Program-made: the position numbers and the translations under genes
Shown here: piece after piece, positions 1-4,678 of the stretch
Numbering within the stretch: position 1 is the stretch's first letter
How the letters are laid out: each line of letters starts with the position of its first letter
Notes under the pieces: model-generated
Seen by the model: only the letters and a program-made list of their open reading frames with translations
Databases searched by the model: none
Told to the model about the DNA's origin: nothing
Assembly (NCBI GenBank): GCA_902496125.1
Contig: CABUZU010000052.1
Location: forward strand, 1-13,073
Origin: an uncultured Lachnospiraceae bacterium
GTDB taxonomy: Bacteria; Bacillota; Clostridia; Lachnospirales; Lachnospiraceae
Reading direction: 5' to 3'
DNA: 13,073 nucleotides

Positions 1-73
1 TGAAATCGGTGCAGATGCTTATACAGCAGACGCAGCTAGTGCATCTTCAGTAGCAAAAGAATTAGTTGCTTAA
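1..73 (+). CDS. Corrinoid (B12-binding) protein, C-terminal end only
   Basis: This is a partial gene; only the last 23 codons and the TAA stop (71-73) are in the window. The visible peptide begins EIGADAYTADAAS and ends VAKELVA. It resembles the last helix of the cobalamin-binding domain of methyltransferase corrinoid proteins (MtaC/MtbC/MttC type) and MetH-like domains, which commonly end with an IGADGYA-x-DA-x-A-x-x-A-K-x-L pattern. Such proteins carry a methyl group on cobalamin between a substrate methyltransferase and a corrinoid:acceptor methyltransferase. The call rests on this short tail alone, so the family is plausible but the substrate cannot be named. A strong terminator follows 38 bp downstream, so this gene ends its transcription unit. 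Confidence 0.55.
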   Translation, partial: EIGADAYTADAASASSVAKELVA

Positions 74-110
74 TTGATTATTTTAAAAATTAATAAGTAG
101 TAGTTTTGAA

Positions 111-156
111 AAGCCGTGTGCTACGCAGTTAATTGCGTAGTATGCGGCTTATTTTT
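111..156 (+). terminator. Rho-independent terminator after the corrinoid-protein gene
   Basis: The arms are 111-127 and 134-150, with a 6-nt loop. All 17 positions pair when three G-U wobbles are allowed. The stem is followed by ATTTTTG (151-157). The upstream side is A/T-rich too, but the T-run orientation fits + strand termination. It separates the first transcription unit from the AlbA_2 gene. Confidence 0.88.
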
Positions 157-195
157 GCAATTGTTATATTTTTAGAAAACATAATTTATATATAT

Positions 196-224
196 TTGGC
201 ACAATTTAAGAATTATGATATAAT
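196..224 (+). promoter_or_regulatory. SigA-type promoter for the AlbA_2/ATPase gene
   Basis: The -35 is TTGGCA (196-201) and the -10 is TATAAT (219-224), with exactly 17 bp between them. A TG one base before the -10 (216-217) gives an extended -10. Transcription should start near 231, leaving a leader of about 60 nt before the ATG at 290. Confidence 0.8.
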
Positions 225-289
225 TATTTAAAATAGATGTAGCTGAAAATAATACATTTATTGTAAAAGTTGCAGAAAGGAAAAAGAAA

Positions 290-1750
290 ATGAATATAGA
301 TAGTTTGATTGGTGAAGCAACTGAGTATGACAAAAAATATTCTTTAGAAATAAAAAGACCTAAGAGTTGGTGTAAGAGTGTCAGTGCATTTGCAAATACA
401 TTAGGGGGAGCATTGATTTTCGGAATATCTGATGATAATCAAATTATTGGTCTAGAAAATCCAAGTAGTGATGCTGAAAAGATAAGTGAAATTATCAAGA
501 CAAGATTAGATCCTATTCCAGAATTTCGGCTTAGATTTGAGCAGGTAGAAGAAAATAAAATACTGATTATTTTAGATGTTTTTAAAGGTGACGAAACGCC
601 ATATTATTATTCAGGTGATGGTGTATTAGAAGCGTATATGAGAGTTGGAAATGAAAGTGTGAAAGTTACGTCAACAGAATTGAAAAGACTTGTATTACGT
701 GGTAGAAATACCTCGTATGATTCACAAAATTCGACATATAAGGTAGAGGATTTTGCATTTTCTAAACTTAGAGAAAGATATAAAAAATGGACAGGAAATA
801 GTTTTGAAGAAAAAGATTTGTTCTCTTTTGGATTGGTTAATGAGCAAGGATATTTAACTAATGCGGGAGCATTGATCGTAGATGAAAGTCCAATTAGATG
901 TTCAAGATTATTTTGTACAAGATGGAATGGACTAAATAAAAATGGCGGAACTATAGATGCATTTGATGAAGCTGAATATTCGGGTAGTGTACTTTCATTA
1001 ATTGATAATGGAGAGGCATTTATAAAACGTAATGCAAAGTTAATGTGGAGAAAGACTGATAATTCTAGAGAGGAAATGCCAGAATATGTAGAGAGAAGTT
1101 ATCATGAAGCTTTGGTTAATGCTTTAGCACATCGAGACTATTTAATTAACGGAAGTGAAGTTCATATTGATATTTATGATAATCGTATGGAAATTTACTC
1201 TCCCGGTGGTATGCCCGATGGCTCAGTAATCCAAGAAAGAAATCCTCTTATAGTCCCGTCTATTAGAAGAAATCCTGTGCTTGCAGATGTATTTAATAGA
1301 TTAGGCTATATGGAACGAAAGGGAAGTGGATTTGGAAAAATTATTAGTGGTTACGAATTTCAAATTAATTATGATGAAAGTAAGAAACCATCTTTTTGTT
1401 CGGATAGATACCAGTTTACTGTTGTGATGCCAAATTTAAATTATGAATTAAAGGATAATAAACAAAATGACGCTAATGACGCTAAAAATGACGCTGAAAG
1501 TGACGCTAATATATATATAATACTAAATAGGAAGAAAAAATTAATTGAAATTATAAAACAAGATCCAAGTATAACCCAAATAAAGATGGCTAATATGTTA
1601 GGAATTTCTAGAAGAACCGTACAACGATTAATAAAAGAATTAATTGAAGAGGGCATAATTATTCGTGAAGGGTCGAAAAGAATAGGATGTTGGAAAATAA
1701 GGACTACAGAATTTATGGTGACCGATGATATAAACAAAAAATTAGATTAA
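290..1750 (+). CDS. AlbA_2 (Schlafen-type) / GHKL ATPase / HTH protein
   Basis: The 486-aa protein belongs to the COG2865-like group often annotated as 'ATP-binding protein' or 'RecG-like regulator'. Residues ~12-135 form an AlbA_2 domain with the signature LEIKRPKSW...FANTLGGALIFGISDD. Residues ~268-350 look like a HATPase_c_4 domain: EALVNALAHRDY (270s, GHKL N-box with E273 and N277), then YSPGGMPDG (303-311) and a glycine loop RKGSGFGKI (343-351). Residues ~414-465 are a winged-helix/HTH (TQIKMANMLGISRRTVQRL). A linker of NDA repeats (393-407) joins the last two parts. The start is set by AGAAAGG (274-280), 9 nt before ATG. Members are thought to be DNA-binding regulators, and some lie in defence islands; the actual function here is unknown. 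The last codons and the TAA lie inside a 68-bp repeat, so the C-terminal tail may be acquired sequence. Confidence 0.85.
   Translation: MNIDSLIGEATEYDKKYSLEIKRPKSWCKSVSAFANTLGGALIFGISDDNQIIGLENPSSDAEKISEIIKTRLDPIPEFRLRFEQVEENKILIILDVFKGDETPYYYSGDGVLEAYMRVGNESVKVTSTELKRLVLRGRNTSYDSQNSTYKVEDFAFSKLRERYKKWTGNSFEEKDLFSFGLVNEQGYLTNAGALIVDESPIRCSRLFCTRWNGLNKNGGTIDAFDEAEYSGSVLSLIDNGEAFIKRNAKLMWRKTDNSREEMPEYVERSYHEALVNALAHRDYLINGSEVHIDIYDNRMEIYSPGGMPDGSVIQERNPLIVPSIRRNPVLADVFNRLGYMERKGSGFGKIISGYEFQINYDESKKPSFCSDRYQFTVVMPNLNYELKDNKQNDANDAKNDAESDANIYIILNRKKKLIEIIKQDPSITQIKMANMLGISRRTVQRLIKELIEEGIIIREGSKRIGCWKIRTTEFMVTDDINKKLD
1466..1507 (+). repeat. In-frame NDA-coding short tandem repeat
   Basis: The 9-nt unit aatgacgct occurs at 1466-1474, 1475-1483 and 1487-1495. 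A one-base variant, agtgacgct, is at 1499-1507, with single AAA and GAA codons between the later units. Unit and spacers are multiples of three, so copy changes would alter linker length without a frameshift. It encodes the linker between the ATPase and HTH parts of the AlbA_2 protein. Confidence 0.8.
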
Positions 1751-1809
1751 TAAAATAATCATAAATAACAAATAAAGTACACTTTATAACACCTGACACC
1801 GTGAAATAT
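1742..1809 (+). repeat. 68-bp direct repeat, copy 1
   Basis: This segment matches 4245-4312 base for base except for a two-base difference (caa versus tga, near 1769-1771) and has no gaps. It carries the stop codon of the AlbA_2 gene (1748-1750), a perfect 7-bp dyad ATAAAGT-AC-ACTTTAT (1772-1787) and ACACCTGACACCGT (1789-1802). The two copies lie 2503 bp apart and flank the toxin-fragment, 157-aa and LRR genes. Similarity falls off sharply after 1809. Confidence 0.92.
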
Positions 1810-1847
1810 GAGATGTACGACTATAGCATAATGTCATCAGTTAGAAC

Positions 1848-1867
1848 CTCCACTGCTTGCGGTGGAG
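1848..1867. repeat. GC-rich hairpin, possible IS200/IS605-type end remnant
   Basis: CTCCAC (1848-1853) pairs with GTGGAG (1862-1867). T-G and G-C pairs extend the stem to 8 bp over a CTTG loop. Compact hairpins of this look occur near the ends of IS200/IS605-family elements in clostridia. No transposase or TnpB reading frame is visible nearby, so this would be a relic, and the assignment is weak. It marks the border between the direct repeat and the toxin-like fragment. Confidence 0.35.
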
Positions 1868-1868
1868 A

Positions 1869-2012
1869 GTAGTCAGTGAGGCTTATAAGCATTGTAAAAA
1901 ACAAAAGCGATATGGAGAAAGAATATATTTAGAAGGATATTCAGGTAATCTTAGAATAAAAATAGATTTTAATTATGTAACTAAAACAATATTATCAGCT
2001 TGGCCTAAATAA
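1869..2012 (+). pseudogene. Remnant of a toxin-like C-terminus (polymorphic-toxin type)
   Basis: An open frame ends at TAA 2010-2012 and can be read back to a stop at 1842-1844, but it has no start codon or ribosome site. The readable end contains KRYGERIYLEGYSGN, then LRIKIDFNYVTKTI and LSAWPK. A strand pattern of hydrophobic/basic residues ending in a short '-AWP' or '-AYP' motif recalls the last strands of small nuclease toxins of the BECR/EndoU-like kind, found at the C-termini of contact-dependent and other polymorphic toxins. The following 157-aa gene sits 48 bp downstream, where an immunity gene would be. This looks like a displaced toxin tip that has lost its delivery part. The sequence resemblance is by eye only; it could instead be the end of another decayed gene. 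Confidence 0.4.
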
Positions 2013-2060
2013 AAACAAATTTTAAGTAATTCTTATTAATAAAATGAGGTATAAAATATT

Positions 2061-2534
2061 ATGAATGTTGAAAATGTTAAGATTGAAATTGATGATATAA
2101 TAGGAAAATGGTTTTTTATGCATTTGTTTACAAAAGATAAGGAAGTTTATCTTGCAAATTCGAGTCTTTTTGGAAATGATGCTCCAAATATATTAATAAG
2201 AACTTTAAAATGGTTTGCAACTCAATCAGTTGGAACGAAGTATTTAAGATGGGAAGAAGAATCACAATCTTATATTTGGATATTAAATAAAAAAGAAGAT
2301 GAATTTAATATAGAAATTTGGTTAGGGTTAGGCAAGCTTAGTTTAATTATGTTTTATGAAGGAGAAGAGGTATTAAAAGATAAAGATAAAATATTATTTT
2401 CAGCAACGACTTCCTATTACTATTTTGTCCAAAATGTAAAAGAAGCATTTCATACTTATTTCGATTTTAAAGAAGAAAAGAATCATGAATATGAAATCGA
2501 CTTTCGATTACTAGATAGTTTGAAAGGATATTAA
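2061..2534 (+). CDS. 157-aa cytoplasmic protein, possible immunity protein
   Basis: I do not recognise the family. The product is acidic and rich in aromatic residues (KYLRWEEESQSYIWIL, EIWLGLGKLSLIMFYEGEE). It has alternating strands and a final helix-rich part (YYYFVQNVKEAFHTYF), and no signal peptide or membrane segment. Start: ATG at 2061 with ATGAGGT (2044-2050) about 10 nt upstream. Base use is strongly AT-rich, more so than the clpC operon. Small acidic soluble proteins directly after a toxin C-terminus are often its immunity protein, and the preceding fragment at 1869-2012 supports that reading. The role is therefore an inference from context. No clear promoter was found directly before it, so it may be transcribed from further upstream. 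Confidence 0.7.
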   Translation: MNVENVKIEIDDIIGKWFFMHLFTKDKEVYLANSSLFGNDAPNILIRTLKWFATQSVGTKYLRWEEESQSYIWILNKKEDEFNIEIWLGLGKLSLIMFYEGEEVLKDKDKILFSATTSYYYFVQNVKEAFHTYFDFKEEKNHEYEIDFRLLDSLKGY

Positions 2535-2567
2535 TAAAAGCCTAATGAAATCTTAATGGAATAACTA

Positions 2568-2596
2568 TTGTTTAAATCTGATAATAAATATATAAT
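2568..2596 (+). promoter_or_regulatory. SigA-type promoter for the LRR protein gene
   Basis: The -35 is TTGTTT (2568-2573) and the -10 is TATAAT (2591-2596), with a 17-bp spacer. It lies between the 157-aa gene and the ribosome site GGAGG (2615-2619) of the LRR gene. It would start RNA near 2603. Confidence 0.65.
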
Positions 2597-2627
2597 TACA
2601 TTAATAATAAAAATGGAGGATACGTGG

Positions 2628-4187
2628 ATGAAAAAAGTTTTAGGTACTTTAGTATCAATATTTATGTTATTGGCGATTTTAGGAGGTTTCAAGCTTACTG
2701 CTCATGCAAATAGTGTTTATGATTTTGGTATTGCTCAAGCCGATGATAAGACAGTCGTCATCAATGCATATTATGGAGATAGTGCAGAAGTTAAAATCCC
2801 TTCTAAAATACATGGATTTACAGTTGTTGGCATTGTAGAAGATGCATTTTATGGACGTGAAGATATAAAGAAATTGACACTTCCAAATACAATTAAAGAT
2901 ATTAGAGCAGGAGTATTTAAAAATACTGCTTTATATAAAAATCCTAAGAATTGGAAGAATGGAAGCTTATATATTTCTAATTCCCTTATTGCAGTAAAAC
3001 CAAGTGAAGTAAAGGACAGTTATCAGGTAAAAGAAGGAACGACCTGTATTGCTGATTCAGCATTTGCTAATTGTACAAACTTAAAAGAGATTACCATTCC
3101 AAAGAGCGTAAAAGGAATTAGTTCTAAGGCATTTTATGGTTGTACGAATTTATCAAAGGTCAATATCTCTCAGAATTTAAAATATGTTGGAGAAAAAGTC
3201 TTTGAAAAGACTGCTTATTATAAGAATAGTAAAAATTGGAAAAACAATGCATTGTACTTGAATGATTGTTTAATTCAGGTTAATTCAAAGAAAATAAAAG
3301 GAAGTTATAAAGTAAAAAATGGAACAACTTACCTTGCAGAAAGTGTATTTAAAAATTGTAAAAGTTTAACGAGAGTTACGATTCCAGATAGCGTAACAAA
3401 AATTGAAGCAGGTGGATTTGAAGGGTGCAGTAAGTTAAAAAGTGCAACACTTTCAAAGAAGATGACAAAAATTGAAGCAGGTACATTTTTTAAATGTAAG
3501 AGCTTGAAAGATATTAAGCTTTCTAAAAATATAACTTATATTGGCGATATGGCATTTGCATGTTGTGAAAGCTTAGAAGAAATTAAACTTCCTAAGAATA
3601 TAACAGACCTTAGTGCGATGACATTCATGTATTGTAAAAGCTTAAAAAGTATTACAATTCCAGAGGGATTAACTTATTTGAACACGGTAGTTTTTTCTGA
3701 TTGTAAAAATCTAACGAAAGTTGTCATTCCTAAAAGTATGACAAGCATTGCAGAAGATGCATTTGATAATTGTTCTAAATTAACAGATATTACTTATAAA
3801 GGTACAAAAGCACAATGGAAGAAAATTGAAATTTGGGGAAATATGCATCCAAGTGAAGTAATTCATCAAGCAGCGATTCATTGTACCGATGGGATTGTGA
3901 AACCTACTATTTTAAGAACAACAAAAATCCAATCTGTTAAAGTGAATAAAACATCTGTGCAGTTAACTTGGAAAAAGACCGATTACATAAAAGGTTATCA
4001 GATTCAGATTTCAACAGATAATAAGTTTAAGAAAAATGTACGTACCATCAAAATTAAAAAATCAATGACTACGAAGACGACTATCAATAATTTAAAGTCA
4101 GGTAAGAAATATTATGTACGTATTCGCACTTATGAAGGAAAGTATCATTCTTCTTGGAGTAAGATAAGTTCGATTACTACGAAGTAG
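2628..4187 (+). CDS. Secreted BspA-type leucine-rich-repeat protein with C-terminal Fn3 domain
   Basis: The protein has 519 aa when started at the ATG at 2628, which has GGAGG (2615-2619) 8 nt upstream; an upstream in-frame TTG at 2568 overlaps the promoter and is not used. A signal peptide is clear: MKK, a hydrophobic core and AHA before Asn/Ser as the probable cleavage site (~residues 1-27). The body is LRR_5/BspA-type repeats (patterns such as CTNLKEITIPKSVKGI and CKSLTRVTIPDSVTKI). Two copies of a longer insert, with the pattern YKN-x-KNWKN-x-x-LY, occur near 2935 and 3215. The last ~90 residues form a fibronectin type III-like domain (VQLTWKKTDYIKGYQIQIS...YYVRIRTY). There is no LPXTG or membrane anchor, so it is probably released or wall-associated through protein contacts. 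BspA-like proteins mediate adhesion or matrix binding; the ligand here is unknown. Confidence 0.88.
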   Translation: MKKVLGTLVSIFMLLAILGGFKLTAHANSVYDFGIAQADDKTVVINAYYGDSAEVKIPSKIHGFTVVGIVEDAFYGREDIKKLTLPNTIKDIRAGVFKNTALYKNPKNWKNGSLYISNSLIAVKPSEVKDSYQVKEGTTCIADSAFANCTNLKEITIPKSVKGISSKAFYGCTNLSKVNISQNLKYVGEKVFEKTAYYKNSKNWKNNALYLNDCLIQVNSKKIKGSYKVKNGTTYLAESVFKNCKSLTRVTIPDSVTKIEAGGFEGCSKLKSATLSKKMTKIEAGTFFKCKSLKDIKLSKNITYIGDMAFACCESLEEIKLPKNITDLSAMTFMYCKSLKSITIPEGLTYLNTVVFSDCKNLTKVVIPKSMTSIAEDAFDNCSKLTDITYKGTKAQWKKIEIWGNMHPSEVIHQAAIHCTDGIVKPTILRTTKIQSVKVNKTSVQLTWKKTDYIKGYQIQISTDNKFKKNVRTIKIKKSMTTKTTINNLKSGKKYYVRIRTYEGKYHSSWSKISSITTK

Positions 4188-4199
4188 GCTGAAAGATTT

Positions 4200-4305
4200 A
4201 CGGTAACAGGCACACCATTGGTGTCAGGTAAGGTCAATAAAAATTTAGATTAATAAAATAATCATAAATAATGAATAAAGTACACTTTATAACACCTGAC
4301 ACCGT
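4200..4305. mobile_element. MITE/REP-like element with imperfect terminal inverted repeats
   Basis: The left end ACGGTAACAGG (4200-4210) is inverted against CCTGACACCGT (4295-4305), with 9 of 11 positions matching. A second internal copy, GGTGTCAGGT (4220-4229), is perfectly inverted against ACCTGACACC (4294-4303). A small hairpin ACACC-ATT-GGTGT (4213-4225) also occurs. Repeats of the GGTGTCAGG type are seen dispersed in other Firmicutes and near REP-associated (Y1) transposases. No gene is encoded, so the element would be non-autonomous. The right part is shared with the direct repeat copy at 1742-1809, which lacks the left end. Confidence 0.5.
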
Positions 4306-4312
4306 GAAATAT
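4245..4312 (+). repeat. 68-bp direct repeat, copy 2
   Basis: This is the partner of 1742-1809, with 66 of 68 bases identical and no gaps. It lies downstream of the LRR gene and overlaps the right part of the MITE-like element. It includes the dyad ATAAAGT-AC-ACTTTAT (4275-4290). Confidence 0.92.
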
Positions 4313-4369
4313 AGTATCAGTAAACGAGAAATTTTATTTGAAAACAAAATAAAACATTTAAAAGGAATC

Positions 4370-4398
4370 TTGATTTAATTATTGCAATATGATATAGT
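4370..4398 (+). promoter_or_regulatory. Promoter of an orphan small RNA
   Basis: The -35 is TTGATT (4370-4375) and the -10 is TATAGT (4393-4398), with 17 bp between. TG at 4390-4391 gives an extended -10. The terminator at 4444-4480 follows within ~75 nt, with no convincing gene between. Confidence 0.65.
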
Positions 4399-4404
4399 AT
4401 AAAT

Positions 4405-4480
4405 AGCTAATGAAAGAAATGAGTGCCATATAAGCACAAAACGAAACCCCAGTAGTGTCAGCTACTGGGGTTTCTTCTCA
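4405..4480 (+). ncRNA. Candidate ~75-nt small RNA, possible type I antitoxin
   Basis: The promoter at 4370-4398 and the terminator ending near 4480 define a short independent transcript. It contains a small hairpin GTGC-N7-GCAC (4423-4437) and the terminator hairpin (4444-4473). Only a 7-codon ORF (ATG at 4410) without a ribosome site fits inside. A tiny hydrophobic ORF runs convergently on the other strand (4585-4490), and its transcript would read through the same terminator hairpin. The RNA would then be complementary to the 3' end of that message, as in Fst/RNAII or TxpA/RatA type I systems. The 5' end is predicted from the promoter only. Confidence 0.5.
4444..4480 (+). terminator. Strong, probably bidirectional terminator
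   Basis: AAACCCCAGTAG (4444-4455) and CTACTGGGGTTT (4462-4473) form a perfect 12-bp stem with a 6-nt loop, followed by CTTCTCATTGTTT on the + strand. On the - strand the stem is followed by CGTTTTGTG, so it can also stop leftward transcription. It would end both the small RNA and the convergent micro-ORF message. Confidence 0.85.
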
Positions 4481-4489
4481 TTGTTTAGG

Positions 4490-4585
4490 CTAATTGTCGC
4501 GTTTATTTCTGTCTAACCATTTGCATATGTAGTAGCTAACTATACCTGCCACAACAGAAATATTGAAAGATAAGAATATTATCAC
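4490..4585 (-). CDS. Micro-ORF: 31-aa hydrophobic peptide, candidate type I toxin
   Basis: Read leftward, GTG (4585-4583) to TAG (4492-4490) gives 31 residues. They comprise a hydrophobic stretch (IIFLSFNISVVAGIVSYYI) followed by a charged tail, CKWLDRNKRDN. One membrane-spanning segment with a W-L-D and basic/acidic tail is the build of Fst/Ldr-like type I toxins, and short ORFs with a CKWLD-like end are, as far as I recall, recurrent in Clostridia. Against it: there is no ATG and no visible ribosome site. The best promoter (TTGTCA at 4605-4600, extended TGT-GATAAT at 4583-4578) overlaps the GTG, which would leave only an internal GTG and 20 residues. It may be a decayed toxin gene. It is convergent with the small RNA and shares its terminator. 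Confidence 0.42.
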   Translation of the reverse strand: MIIFLSFNISVVAGIVSYYICKWLDRNKRDN

Positions 4586-4605
4586 AAAATAGTCACAAAT
4601 GACAA
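4578..4605 (-). promoter_or_regulatory. Possible leftward promoter for the micro-ORF
   Basis: On the - strand, TTGTCA (4605-4600) and GATAAT (4583-4578) are separated by 16 bp, with TG one base before the -10. The predicted start near 4571 would fall inside the micro-ORF, so either the true promoter lies further upstream or the coding start is downstream. Confidence 0.4.
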
Positions 4606-4615
4606 AGCTTCACGC

Positions 4616-4644
4616 TTGTAATAAAAAGGTAAATATGGTATAGT
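4616..4644 (+). promoter_or_regulatory. SigA-type promoter for the FtsH-like gene
   Basis: The -35 is TTGTAA (4616-4621) and the -10 is TATAGT (4639-4644), with a 17-bp spacer. TG at 4636-4637 gives an extended -10. The start near 4651 leaves a ~28-nt leader before the GTG. No CtsR or CIRCE-like stress operator is visible. Confidence 0.7.
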
Positions 4645-4678
4645 AGCGTGTGTTGAGTTCTAAAAAAAGGAGGGAGAC

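Noticed and set aside
1466..1507. CRISPR-like array
   Set aside because: The units are 9 nt and in frame within a gene, with codon-sized spacers; no array structure.
1441..1737. 98-codon hydrophobic - strand frame opposite the HTH region of the AlbA_2 gene
   Set aside because: Its apparent hydrophobicity comes from the complement of Lys/Asn/Ile-rich codons; no start signals are seen and the + strand frame has clear domains.
2568..2627. Upstream TTG start giving a 539-aa LRR protein
   Set aside because: It overlaps the promoter, lacks a ribosome site, and would bury the clear signal peptide that begins at the ATG at 2628 with GGAGG ahead of it.
4410..4433. Seven-codon ORF (MKEMSAI) as a leader peptide with attenuator
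   Set aside because: It has no ribosome site and no run of regulatory codons, and the gene downstream has its own promoter.
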